This document shows positions 15,773-22,428 of a DNA stretch of 22,428 nt, one piece after another; the stretch's first letter is position 1; every line of letters begins with the position of its first letter. The notes beneath the pieces were generated by a model. That model saw only the letters and a program-made list of their open reading frames with translations, made no database searches and was not told where the DNA came from. The translations under genes were made by a program, and so were the position numbers. The stretch comes from DASRAJ01 sp039920305 (GTDB taxonomy: Bacteria > Bacteroidota > Bacteroidia > Chitinophagales > UBA10324), in NCBI GenBank assembly GCA_039920305.1, contig JBDSEA010000121.1, forward strand, positions 1-22,428. Reading direction: 5' to 3'.

Positions 15773-16729
15773 TCACACTTTGGCTTGCTTCAAACCGATT
15801 TCTTCCAGGCGCTGATTCAGGTAATCGCCAGCAGTGATGGGATCATACTTGCGGTTATTTTCAAGGGAGATGCAGCTGCCAAGACAGTCCAGTCTCATTT
15901 CACTGCGCGGGTGCAGAAAAAATGGGATGGAATAGCGGGAAGTGCCCCATAACTCTTTTGACGGGTTTATCACGCGGTGTGTAGTAGATTTCAGCCTGTC
16001 ATTCGTAAGTCGCTGGAGCATGTCGCCAACATTCACCACAATCTGGCCCGGAAGGGCAGTCACCGGAAACCATTGGCCCTCCACTGTAAGCAGCTCGAGA
16101 CCTTCTGCAGATGCACCAACAAGAAGCGTGATGAGGTTGATGTCCTCATGTTGCTCTGCGCGCAATGCTTTTCCGGGTTCCTGTGTGATAGGCGGATAAT
16201 GAATAGCACGAAGGATACTGTTGCCGTTATGTATTTTCTTTTCAAAATAATTCTCAGGCAGCTCAAGGTATAGGGCGATTGCCCGAAGCAATTGCGCACC
16301 GCTGTTCTCAAAGCTGCGGTATGCATTCACAAGGGAATCATTAAAGCCCGGGATTTCTTCCACCCATACATTATCAGGATATTCCTTTTTAATAGGATCA
16401 TCGTCAGTCACAATCTGCCCGAACTGAAAAAATTCCTTCATGTCGGGAATGCTGGAATGCTTCGCATGCTCTCTCCCGAACGAGGTATAGCCGCGCTGCC
16501 CTGCGAGCTCACTGCGCTCATATTTCCATTTGATTTCTGATGGGAGGGAAAAAAATGATTTCACTTCACGGTATAACTCTTCAATCATCCAGTCACTGAT
16601 CCCATGATTCTTAACCGTTGCAAAGCCAACTTCATGGTAAGCATCACCAAGTTCTTTGATAAACCGTTTTCTTTTCTCAGCATGTCCTGAAGTAAAATCA
16701 GACAGGTCAACTACAGGTACAATGTTCAT
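15773..16729 (-). CDS. Isopenicillin-N-synthase-like 2OG/Fe(II) oxygenase
   Basis: Starting at ATG 16729 gives 318 residues beginning MNIVPVVDLSDF, the usual N-terminus of the family. The longer frame from 16804 adds a hydrophobic stretch that relatives lack, so it is rejected. The N-terminal DIOX_N domain (GDAYHEVGFATVKNHGI, residues 28-44) is followed by the double-stranded beta-helix with iron ligands His194, Asp196 (EQHEDI) and His251, and the co-substrate anchor Arg265-x-Ser267 (RYSIPF). The C-terminus (CLGS ... YDPITAGDYLNQRL) is also typical. Such enzymes hydroxylate or otherwise oxidise small molecules using 2-oxoglutarate and oxygen; the substrate cannot be told from sequence. It is not evidence for penicillin synthesis. 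It leads a two-gene unit with the ChrA-like transporter. Confidence 0.9.
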   Translation of the reverse strand: MNIVPVVDLSDFTSGHAEKRKRFIKELGDAYHEVGFATVKNHGISDWMIEELYREVKSFFSLPSEIKWKYERSELAGQRGYTSFGREHAKHSSIPDMKEFFQFGQIVTDDDPIKKEYPDNVWVEEIPGFNDSLVNAYRSFENSGAQLLRAIALYLELPENYFEKKIHNGNSILRAIHYPPITQEPGKALRAEQHEDINLITLLVGASAEGLELLTVEGQWFPVTALPGQIVVNVGDMLQRLTNDRLKSTTHRVINPSKELWGTSRYSIPFFLHPRSEMRLDCLGSCISLENNRKYDPITAGDYLNQRLEEIGLKQAKV

Positions 16730-16878
16730 GGTTTTAAAAAATTTTCTTGCGAATAAAATTACGAGGGAAAAAGAAATGACCAAAGTAATTGTATTGAGAA
16801 TCACTTAATTGATGAATGGATATTGATGCCACCTACCCGAATAAGCAATTGAAAATTGCCGCTTCAGGTTATATCAAT

Positions 16879-17970
16879 TTAAGGCTTGTATTTCGATTCA
16901 GTCAAAATCTTTTGTGCATCCTGCTCTCTCATCAACTGCGGCAGCGAAATTTCCGGATGCCCTTTCATATATGAAGAAACAATTTTCCACCCCACCCAGC
17001 TTCCGGTATTACCCGGTGATTGCGGCGGCATACCGGATGTGGAAGGACCCTCATTCACATATTTCAGATATTCAAGCGGATCCTGTGAGTATAAAAGGTT
17101 TTTGGCTATGAAAAATTTCCAGATTTCTTTTTCATTTTCATCACACCATTGCAGATCTTTTTTTGAAAATCCGGTAATCAGCGAGTCAGGTGTACCGGGC
17201 ATCGCCATGGATTTCAGATAAGTCACCTTTCCATTGTAGATCATGGCATCAAGTAATTTTTTACCAACAGGATCAAAAGGAAACCTGTGAGTGCTCAGTA
17301 CCTGAATACAATTAGGTATAATATACTCAGCGCTGAATCTGTGAATCAAATATTGCGGCACATTCTCAAATTTATAGAATGAAAACAGCGGACCCATGTA
17401 ATCATCAAGCGCTATGCAGAGAAGGCTGTCACCGTAAGTAAATGCGCCATGTGAAGGGGCATTGATTAAAGTAATAAATTTTGGAATTTCAAATTCGGGA
17501 AAATAATATTTATAATAGCGAAGTGCCGATGTTAGTCCGTTTTTAATGGAGGTAAGGTCATCATATTTCTCTTCCACACTGTCATAAAGCGCCCGCATTG
17601 TACGGTCCTGAGTGTAGGTAATTACGCTATCATGCCATGCATTGCCGGAATCATTTTTTATTTTCCAGTTATTTGAATAATCATTGAAATAAAAGAAAAA
17701 AAAGTCTCCGTATTTAACAATCAATTTATTGATTGCACTATCCTGGCTTATGGTATCAGGAGAAAACAAATCTTTCTCAAAGCGCTCTACAGTCAAATCA
17801 ACCCTGATTTTGGAAATATCAGGCTTCTGGTTTTTGCAGGAGGAAATTAAGATAATGTAAAACAGAAAACAGAAAATCGTGAAAAGTGAGATAGGAAACG
17901 TGAAGCATTTCTCCCGACCTGTTTTTGTCAACTGTCCCTGGCCCCTGGGAACTGGCACGTGTAAATTCAT
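16879..17970 (-). CDS. gldB: Gliding motility lipoprotein GldB
   Basis: The product has 363 residues in the longest reading. A basic N-terminus and hydrophobic stretch lead to a lipobox ending at Cys45 (YIILISSC). The body matches GldB: VDLTVERFEKDLF, GDFFFFYF, the DDYMG and VPQYLIHRFSAEYI region, MIYNGKVTYL, DLQWCDENEKEIWKFFI, and the C-terminal pattern SPGNTGSWVGWKIV ... LTESKYKP. GldB is required for gliding in Flavobacterium and is associated with T9SS function. The ATG overlaps the stop of the enoyl-CoA hydratase gene (ATGA) after an AGGGGA ribosome site. Forty-four residues before the Cys is long for a lipoprotein; TTG at 17931 (Leu14), preceded by AGGGAC, would give a more normal signal peptide. 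Its coupling to catabolic genes is unusual. Confidence 0.9.
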   Translation of the reverse strand: MNLHVPVPRGQGQLTKTGREKCFTFPISLFTIFCFLFYIILISSCKNQKPDISKIRVDLTVERFEKDLFSPDTISQDSAINKLIVKYGDFFFFYFNDYSNNWKIKNDSGNAWHDSVITYTQDRTMRALYDSVEEKYDDLTSIKNGLTSALRYYKYYFPEFEIPKFITLINAPSHGAFTYGDSLLCIALDDYMGPLFSFYKFENVPQYLIHRFSAEYIIPNCIQVLSTHRFPFDPVGKKLLDAMIYNGKVTYLKSMAMPGTPDSLITGFSKKDLQWCDENEKEIWKFFIAKNLLYSQDPLEYLKYVNEGPSTSGMPPQSPGNTGSWVGWKIVSSYMKGHPEISLPQLMREQDAQKILTESKYKP

Positions 17971-18746
17971 TCCCCTGTGAAATTCGGTTTACGTTTTTCC
18001 AGAAACGCTTTCACTCCTTCTTTGTTATCTGAGGAATTACCGGCTATCTCCTGGCAGCAGGCTTCATAATCCAGCATGGTATCAAGATCGCTGTGGAAGG
18101 ATTTGTTCAGCATCTTTTTTATCAATCCGATTGCTTTTGTCGGAGCATTCGCGTAGTAGCTTCCAGCTTCATCAACTGCTGCATCGAGCTGACTCAATGG
18201 AACAACTTTATTTATGATTCCGAAGTCAAGCGCTTCCTTCGCTGAGATTTTTCTTCCGCTCGTTGCAAGTTCAAATGCTCTGGAAGAACCGATTATTCGG
18301 GGAAGAAAATAGGATGAGCCGCTGTCGAGCACCAAACCTACATTGATGAAGATTTCTGACATTGCCGATTCCTCTGCAGCGATAATCATATCACAGGCCA
18401 AAGCAAGGGAACAGCCCGCTCCTGCTGCAATGCCATTCAATCTGCAGATGATGGGTTTCGGCATGTTTCGCATTGTGCGAATGATTGGATTGTAGCCTGT
18501 GTTCAGTGATTCCTGAAAGCTCCGGTTAGGAAGGTTCATCACCTCTTTCAGATCCTGACCGGAGCAAAATGCTTTTCCTGCACCGGTGATAACGACGGCA
18601 CGGGTCACTTTATCCTTTTCTGCATTTTTTAATGCCTCCAGTAATTCTTTCTTCATCAACTCATTGAAGGCATTGTACACTTCAGGGCGATTGAGTCTGA
18701 TGGTTGCTTTGCCGCTGTGCTTTTCGAGAATCAGTGTTTCAAACAT
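17967..18746 (-). CDS. Enoyl-CoA hydratase/isomerase, PaaG-like
   Basis: This 259-residue crotonase-fold enzyme has the first oxyanion-hole strand GKAFCSGQDL (residues 57-66), the second oxyanion motif NGIAAGAGCSLALACD (104-119), and GLVLDSGSSYFLPR (137-150). Asp141 sits at the position that is catalytic in PaaG-type isomerases (usually GL-x-P-D-x-G-x-x-x-x-L-P-R), while the classical hydratase glutamate at that loop is absent. PaaG (ring-1,2-epoxyphenylacetyl-CoA isomerase) acts in phenylacetate breakdown; other paa genes are not seen, so a related acyl-CoA isomerase in fatty-acid or aromatic-acid catabolism is also possible. It lies 24 bp after the FAH-family gene and overlaps gldB by 4 bases, so the three genes form one unit. 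Confidence 0.88.
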   Translation of the reverse strand: MFETLILEKHSGKATIRLNRPEVYNAFNELMKKELLEALKNAEKDKVTRAVVITGAGKAFCSGQDLKEVMNLPNRSFQESLNTGYNPIIRTMRNMPKPIICRLNGIAAGAGCSLALACDMIIAAEESAMSEIFINVGLVLDSGSSYFLPRIIGSSRAFELATSGRKISAKEALDFGIINKVVPLSQLDAAVDEAGSYYANAPTKAIGLIKKMLNKSFHSDLDTMLDYEACCQEIAGNSSDNKEGVKAFLEKRKPNFTGE

Positions 18747-18770
18747 GCTATCATATTTATTTGAGTTCTA

Positions 18771-19784
18771 TTAAATCCTCTTCAGGGCCAGAATAGAAAA
18801 ATCACTCTCATCCTTAACAATCGTGTTTATGAGTTTTCCAAGTCCGGTGATTTCCATTTCCACCACATCACCCTCCTGCAGCCATTGCTCCTGATAATTG
18901 GGATCGTTAAACTTGCCTGTTCCGTTTAGCTCTAGAAAACATCCGGTGCCCACGGTACCGCTCCCGATTATTTCACCGGGATTCAGGTTCACGCCGTAGG
19001 AAGCCCGCTCGATGATCTCTGCAAATGTCCAGTCCATGTCCCCGAGGTTTCCCTGTGAAACCTGCTTTCCGTTCACGCTGCACCTCATTTCAAGATTGTA
19101 ATTGCTGCCGGTATGGTTTGGCTTGGCCGCCATTTTATATTCCTCCAGCTCATCCGGGGTCACAAGCATCGGTCCGATGGCGGTGCTGAAATCCTTCCCC
19201 TTGGCAGGACCAAGATTCAGTTTCATCTCTTCCATCTGTAGTTCACGGGCACTCAGGTCATTCATGATCATGTAGCCACCGATGAAGGCATCCGCTTCTT
19301 CAGCGCGTATATTTCTGCCGCTGCGGCAGATCACAATTGCCGCTTCCAGCTCAAAGTCCAGCTTGTGAAAATGATCAGGCATGCAGACCACATTTCCCGG
19401 ACCCTGTATGGAATTGTGATTGGTGAAATAGAACACCGGATACTGATCAAACTCGGGGATCATTTCCACCTTACGGTTTCTTCTTGCTGCCGCTACGTGC
19501 TGGCGAAAGGCATAGGCATCCCTGCATGATCCCGGCTGCGGCACCGGCGCCATCAGTTGCAGTTCACTCAGCAACTTTGGGCGCACCGATTTAACTTTCC
19601 CCTCCCTGATCCGCTCATTCATTTCGATCATCGGCTCAATCACATCATCCCAGGCATACAGGAAGAGCTGCATGTTGCCCGGAAAGCGCCAGTCGAGCTC
19701 CTGTACATCGTACGCCTCTTCATTATGGAGCAGTGCAAGGTGATCCTGTTCATCAAGTGAATTGAAATAGCTGATGAGTTTCAT
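18771..19784 (-). CDS. Fumarylacetoacetate hydrolase family protein
   Basis: The 337-residue protein has the FAH fold in its C-terminal two thirds. The divalent-metal site is visible as DFELEAAI (residues 143-150: Asp143, Glu145, Glu147) and MNDLSARE (174-181, Asp176). The substrate-side motif KGKDF (195-199) and the GSGTVGTG loop near residue 280 are also typical. It resembles the tyrosine-catabolism FAH-like hydrolases of Bacteroidota, which cleave fumarylacetoacetate or a similar beta-diketone; other family members are isomerases or decarboxylases, so the exact substrate is uncertain. It is the first gene of a unit with the PaaG-like enzyme and gldB. Short direct repeats lie just before its ATG and may include its promoter. 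Confidence 0.88.
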   Translation of the reverse strand: MKLISYFNSLDEQDHLALLHNEEAYDVQELDWRFPGNMQLFLYAWDDVIEPMIEMNERIREGKVKSVRPKLLSELQLMAPVPQPGSCRDAYAFRQHVAAARRNRKVEMIPEFDQYPVFYFTNHNSIQGPGNVVCMPDHFHKLDFELEAAIVICRSGRNIRAEEADAFIGGYMIMNDLSARELQMEEMKLNLGPAKGKDFSTAIGPMLVTPDELEEYKMAAKPNHTGSNYNLEMRCSVNGKQVSQGNLGDMDWTFAEIIERASYGVNLNPGEIIGSGTVGTGCFLELNGTGKFNDPNYQEQWLQEGDVVEMEITGLGKLINTIVKDESDFSILALKRI

Positions 19785-19785
19785 A

Positions 19786-19818
19786 GGTGAGTAGTGTGTG
19801 GTGAGTAGTGAATGGTGA
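19786..19818. repeat. Short GGTGAGTAGTG direct repeats before the FAH-family start
   Basis: Two perfect copies of GGTGAGTAGTG, starting at about 19786 and 19800, are followed by overlapping AATGG units. They lie immediately upstream of the minus-strand ATG at 19784, in the leader. Similar low-complexity CACT/CATT runs are common between genes in Bacteroidota; a role is not evident. Confidence 0.5.
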
Positions 19819-19821
19819 ATG

Positions 19822-19861
19822 GAAGTGCGAAGATAATTTTTCGAAGTGCGAATGATAATTT
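19822..19861. repeat. Two near-identical 18-bp boxes in a divergent promoter region
   Basis: GAAGTGCGAAGATAATTT (19822-19839) and GAAGTGCGAATGATAATTT (19843-19861) lie 21 bp apart, on the same face of the helix, between the divergent FAH-family and methyltransferase genes. This spacing fits an operator pair bound by a regulator, but chance duplication is possible. Confidence 0.4.
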
Positions 19862-19863
19862 CA

Positions 19864-19871
19864 TATCTTCA
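19864..19871 (+). promoter_or_regulatory. Candidate -7 box for the methyltransferase gene
   Basis: TATCTTCA is one base from the Bacteroidota -7 pattern TAnnTTTG in its first six positions and lies 14 bases before the ATG at 19886, directly after the second 18-bp box. No clear TTG box stands about 19 bases upstream, only a TTTTTC stretch at 19836-19841. Confidence 0.28.
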
Positions 19872-19885
19872 TTTTAAAATTAAAA

Positions 19886-20710
19886 ATGGATACCACTGAT
19901 TCTTCATTTGCTAAGCTCGTGCACGATGGCTGGGAGCGTGTCGCTGACAGGTACGAGGCCGTGTGGGCATTGCTTACCATTAAACTCGCAGAGCCATTAC
20001 TTGATTCCATTGGGGTAAAGAAAGGAATGAAACTGCTTGATGTTGCCTGCGGTACCGGCCTGGTGGCACAGGCGGTATCACAGAGAGGAGCATATCCCGC
20101 TGGCATTGACTTCTCAAAGGAGATGATTTCAATTGCGAAGAAGAAGTTTCCAGCAATAGAATTCATAGTAGGTGACGCTCAGTCACTCCCTTTTGCTGAT
20201 GAAAATTTCGATTGTGTTGCAATGAACTTCGGTTTAATGCAGGTGCCCGATGCCGATGGGGCATTGCGGGAAGCTAACCGCGTTTTGAAGCATGGGGGAA
20301 GATTAGGTTTTACCGTATGGGCCTCACCGGAGATCAGTGAGGGATCACGCATCATGAGCAGCGCCATTGAAAAATTCGGAAACATGAAAGTTGATCTCCC
20401 CGAAGGTCCTCCCTATTACCGGTTCAGCGATGAAGGTGAAGCAAGAAAGGCACTCGCGGCAGCAGAATTCAGTGAGTCATCAGTGAAATTTGAAACGCGA
20501 TCCGTTCAATGGCACGTGCCGTCTGATACCTTCTTATTCGATTCAGAATTGAATGCAGGGGTGCGCACTGCCGCGCTGTTAGCCCGACAGGATCCTGCAC
20601 AGCTCGAAGCGATTCGTAACGAAGTGAAGCATTCAATGGAGAAATACCAGATGGAATCAGGATATGAAGTTCCTTATGCAGCACACATCATCACGGCGAC
20701 GAAAAAATAA
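19886..20710 (+). CDS. Class I SAM-dependent methyltransferase
   Basis: The 274-residue protein carries the Methyltransf_11/UbiE-type fold. Motif I is LLDVACGTGLVA (residues 50-61), motif II follows with GIDFSKEMI, a VGDAQSLPF segment supplies the acidic residue for the adenine, and motif IV is FDCVAMNFGLMQVPD. The C-terminal half (YYRFSDEGEARKAL, AEFSESSVKFET) resembles ubiquinone/menaquinone-type or small-molecule methyltransferases. The substrate cannot be inferred; no quinone genes are adjacent. It is the only plus-strand gene in the right third, transcribed away from the FAH-family gene and convergent with the cluster starting at 20835. Confidence 0.88.
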   Translation: MDTTDSSFAKLVHDGWERVADRYEAVWALLTIKLAEPLLDSIGVKKGMKLLDVACGTGLVAQAVSQRGAYPAGIDFSKEMISIAKKKFPAIEFIVGDAQSLPFADENFDCVAMNFGLMQVPDADGALREANRVLKHGGRLGFTVWASPEISEGSRIMSSAIEKFGNMKVDLPEGPPYYRFSDEGEARKALAAAEFSESSVKFETRSVQWHVPSDTFLFDSELNAGVRTAALLARQDPAQLEAIRNEVKHSMEKYQMESGYEVPYAAHIITATKK

Positions 20711-20737
20711 TTTTCTCTTACTGATTGCTCCCACAAT

Positions 20738-20792
20738 GCTTCGACAAGCTCAGCATGACCTTCCACAATTGTCAACCTGAGTTTATCGAAGC
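20738..20792. repeat. Imperfect inverted repeat (REP-like) between convergent genes
   Basis: Arm 1 (20738-20759) begins GCTTCGACAAGCTCAG and arm 2 (20771-20792) is its inverted relative, GTCAACCTGAGTTTATCGA and GC. The arms match at 17 of 22 positions around an 11-base loop. The TTCGACAAGCTCAGCATGAC sequence is a widely seen intergenic repeat in Bacteroidota genomes (from memory, not checked). It lies between two gene ends, so its hairpin may also stop transcription from both sides. Confidence 0.7.
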
Positions 20793-20834
20793 TCACTCGC
20801 CAACATTGTTGTCGTTCTCGTCCTTTTTGTCGTG

Positions 20835-21128
20835 CTATTCTATTCTCAACTTTGCTTTCTGAATTTGCCTTTCGATGATCAGGTCGGCTAACACTGCTGC
20901 ACGATTTTTTTCTGATACAAGCGCGGCTTTCGCTTTTTCTTCACTTACATCAATGCGGTAAAGAATAGCAATGAGCTTCTCAAAATCCCGGGTGAGAAGC
21001 AATTCAATTTTATTAATCAGGAGCTCACGGATTTTCTCCATCAGCTTATCATCTGAATTAATTTTTTCCAGGTCAAAGCTTTGCCAGATCGTTTCTGCGG
21101 TGATCTTTTCCGCTTCATTTGATTTCAC
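20835..21128 (-). CDS. Conserved small helical protein of unknown function
   Basis: The 97-residue protein is almost wholly alpha-helical and charged, with a core LTRDFEKLIAILYRIDVSEE (residues 45-64) and AAVLADLIIERQIQKAKLR near the end. This 'YRIDVSE ... LA-x-LI-x-x-RQ-x-QK' pattern is one I recognise from small hypothetical proteins of Bacteroidota that lie near housekeeping genes; no function is known to me. The start is GTG at 21128, since no in-frame ATG gives the same N-terminus. It begins 23 bp after the TIGR02757 stop and ends the minus-strand cluster. Confidence 0.7.
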   Translation of the reverse strand: MKSNEAEKITAETIWQSFDLEKINSDDKLMEKIRELLINKIELLLTRDFEKLIAILYRIDVSEEKAKAALVSEKNRAAVLADLIIERQIQKAKLRIE

Positions 21129-21151
21129 GAAGTAAATTAAACTCTAAACCC

Positions 21152-21928
21152 CTAACCCGAAACCTTCATGACTCCCAGTCCGAATAAGGCAAAGTCATAC
21201 TTTACGGGATCATTTGCATCAAATTCCTTCAGCTTAGAAGTTAGTTCCAGTGCAGTTCTCCAGTTCGTTTGTTTTGATTTTATCAATCCAAGCTGGCGCG
21301 CTACGCGATCAACATGCACATCGCAGGGGCAGACCAGCTGCGAGGGTTTTATTTTTTTCCAGATTCCGAAATCAACTCCGGTCTTATCATTTCTTACCAT
21401 CCACCGCAAAAACATATTCAGACGCTTGCAGCTTGAATTTCTTTTCGGCGTTGCAACATGCTTCTTTGTTCTCAGCGGAAAATCCCCGAAAGAAAAAAAC
21501 AGGTCATGAAAGCCGGTTAATGCCGGTTCTACATTTTCATCTTTTGCTGAAATGAATTGTGCAAATGCATTCTCGAGTGAATCTTCTTTCTGAAAATAAT
21601 TTCTGAAGAAGTGAATGAAGTATAAAAGATCCGTTCCATTGAAGGTCCTGTGCTTAAAATCTTCAAAGCGCTTCAGATCTTTTTCTTCGTGATTCAAAAT
21701 GAAATCATGAGGAGCATCCTGCATCAGGATCATTAAACAGTTACAACTGTTGAGAATAGATGTCCGGTTTCCCCAGGCGAGCGTGGCAGCAAAAAACCCG
21801 GCAATTTCAATGTCCTGCTTCTTTGAAAACCGGTGCGGGATGCTGATGGGATCAGAGGGAATGAATTCGGGCCGGTTGTAATATTTTACTTTCTTGTTCA
21901 GGAAAACCCTTAATTGACTATGATTCAT
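21152..21928 (-). CDS. TIGR02757 (DUF2400) family protein
   Basis: The 258-residue protein matches TIGR02757 throughout: DPISIPHRFSKKQDIEIAGF, AATLAWGNRTSIL, then SSCKRLNMFLRWMVRND, GVDFGIWKKIKPSQLVCP, CDVHVDRVARQLGL and NDPVKYDFALFGLGV at the C-terminus. The fold is thought to relate to HhH-GPD DNA glycosylases (the CP-x-DVHV-x-RVAR segment resembles that superfamily), but the activity is unproven. Length is normal. The ATG follows directly after the TAA of the DUF4926 gene, so translation is coupled. Confidence 0.9.
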   Translation of the reverse strand: MNHSQLRVFLNKKVKYYNRPEFIPSDPISIPHRFSKKQDIEIAGFFAATLAWGNRTSILNSCNCLMILMQDAPHDFILNHEEKDLKRFEDFKHRTFNGTDLLYFIHFFRNYFQKEDSLENAFAQFISAKDENVEPALTGFHDLFFSFGDFPLRTKKHVATPKRNSSCKRLNMFLRWMVRNDKTGVDFGIWKKIKPSQLVCPCDVHVDRVARQLGLIKSKQTNWRTALELTSKLKEFDANDPVKYDFALFGLGVMKVSG

Positions 21929-22147
21929 TTACACCATTTCGACTTCATAGTGCAGCAATAAAAGTTCTTCTTCTTTTAATGGAACCAAGGCAATGGTTTC
22001 TCCGGTTTTATTTGAGAACTCCACCTCAAATATTCCTTTATCCAGTATTTCTACAACCGTACCGACCTGGCCTATTGACAGTTTGCTTTCCTGCTTATCT
22101 TTCAGAAGCGCAACTACATCCAATAATTTTATTTCTTGTTTTTGCAT
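21929..22147 (-). CDS. DUF4926 small protein
   Basis: The 72-residue protein reads IKLLDVVALLKD, then LSIGQVGTVVEILDKGIFEVEF and ETIALVPLKEEELLLL. The 'D-V-V-A-L ... L-x-x-G-x-V-G-T-V-V-E ... (Y/F)-E-V-E-F ... T' barrel-like pattern is DUF4926, a family of unknown function with an SH3-like predicted fold. Its ATG overlaps the stop of the DUF6883 gene by one base (TAATG), and its own stop touches the next ATG. The pair order suggests a functional link with DUF6883. Confidence 0.85.
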   Translation of the reverse strand: MQKQEIKLLDVVALLKDKQESKLSIGQVGTVVEILDKGIFEVEFSNKTGETIALVPLKEEELLLLHYEVEMV

Positions 22148-22428
22148 TATCGTTTCTTAATATAACAAGTGGTGAGTCTTGGAAAATCTTCGTTTTGTTT
22201 AATGATCCAGCTGGTTCTAAGCGGAATCTTTTTTCCAAATTTATAAAGTATCATATCAACGTAATATCGCTTTCCATATTCATCATCAAAAGAAGGCAGT
22301 GCTTCAAATTCTTTAACTCCGTCTAAAATTATTTTTTTTAAAAGAGTTGTATCTTTTTTAGTAAATAATAAGGCATCATTAAATTTTACTGCTTTGTGTT
22401 TTCCGGCAGGATGATTTTCATCAAGGCA
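22147..22428 (-). CDS. DUF6883 protein, N-terminus beyond the window
   Basis: The minus strand is open to the right edge and reads CLDENHPAGKHKAVKFNDAL, then KKIILDGVKEFEALPS, DDEYGKRYYVDMILYKFG, IPLRTSWIIKQNEDFPRL and TTCYIKKR, with TAA at 22147-22149. The H-P-x-G-K/R-H-K-A-x-x-F start, Y-x-V-D segment and R-T-x-W-I-I end are the DUF6883 pattern. About 93 residues are present; only a short N-terminus should be missing. Function is unknown. DUF6883 genes are often beside DUF4926 genes (family knowledge), an arrangement like that of toxin-antitoxin or immunity pairs. Confidence 0.82.
   Translation of the reverse strand, partial: CLDENHPAGKHKAVKFNDALLFTKKDTTLLKKIILDGVKEFEALPSFDDEYGKRYYVDMILYKFGKKIPLRTSWIIKQNEDFPRLTTCYIKKR

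Noticed and set aside
15773..16729. Beta-lactam biosynthesis gene
   Set aside because: The name isopenicillin N synthase-like reflects fold only; no ACV synthetase or other pathway genes are present.
16730..16804. Hydrophobic N-terminal extension of the 2OG oxygenase
   Set aside because: Relatives begin at the MNIVPVVDLSDF position; the extension is AT-rich leader DNA.
16845..16859. Terminator after gldB (GCAATT-GAA-AATTGC)
   Set aside because: The stem is only 6 AT-rich pairs and is not followed by a T tract on the minus strand.

Overview
The window looks like chromosome of a member of the Bacteroidota. The evidence is a giant secreted protein ending in a Type IX secretion (T9SS) sorting domain, a gliding-motility lipoprotein of the GldB family, GEVED and BNR-associated repeat modules, and several small families (DUF433/DUF5615, TIGR02757, DUF4926/DUF6883) common in that phylum. 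GC content is moderate and most genes lie on the minus strand. No rRNA, tRNA, CRISPR array, integrase or transposase gene was seen.

Positions 1-2290 are an accessory strip. It holds the 5' end of a secreted FGGS-repeat protein with no recognisable start codon, a DUF433/DUF5615 toxin-antitoxin-like pair flanked by two related direct repeats of about 58 bp, a RelE/ParE-type pair whose toxin carries a single-base frameshift, and an orphan antitoxin-like gene on the opposite strand that also carries a single-base frameshift. Neither frameshift appears in a naive ORF list, but the two frames of each gene join into a recognisable family member. Two terminator-like hairpins sit at 237-319.

Positions 2291-6400 contain an intact priA (replication-restart helicase), two small minus-strand genes (DUF1508-like and DUF3606-like), and a 5'-truncated remnant of a clan GH-A-like glycoside hydrolase. 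A strong 12-bp-stem terminator at 6368-6395 closes the next gene.

Positions 6420-14318 are one minus-strand gene for a 2632-residue cell-surface or secreted protein. It has a signal peptide, four tandem units of about 301 residues (GEVED + BNR_assoc_N), a fifth GEVED domain alone, Ig/PKD-like domains with three larger inserted beta-rich modules, and a C-terminal T9SS type A sorting domain. It is probably an adhesin or matrix protein.

Positions 14578-19784 are minus-strand genes that read as two transcription groups: fumarylacetoacetate-hydrolase family protein, enoyl-CoA hydratase (PaaG-like) and GldB; then an isopenicillin-N-synthase-like 2-oxoglutarate/Fe(II) oxygenase and a ChrA-type transporter 4 bp apart. 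A SAM methyltransferase is divergent at 19886-20710. It converges, across an imperfect inverted repeat, on a compact minus-strand cluster (DUF6883, DUF4926, TIGR02757, small conserved protein) that runs off the right edge.

The parts most worth a second look are the decaying toxin-antitoxin strip at the left, the repeat architecture and domain-in-domain insertions of the giant T9SS protein, the placement of gldB in a catabolic gene group, and the DUF6883/DUF4926 pair. I do not see a clear-cut new multi-gene defence or biosynthetic system.
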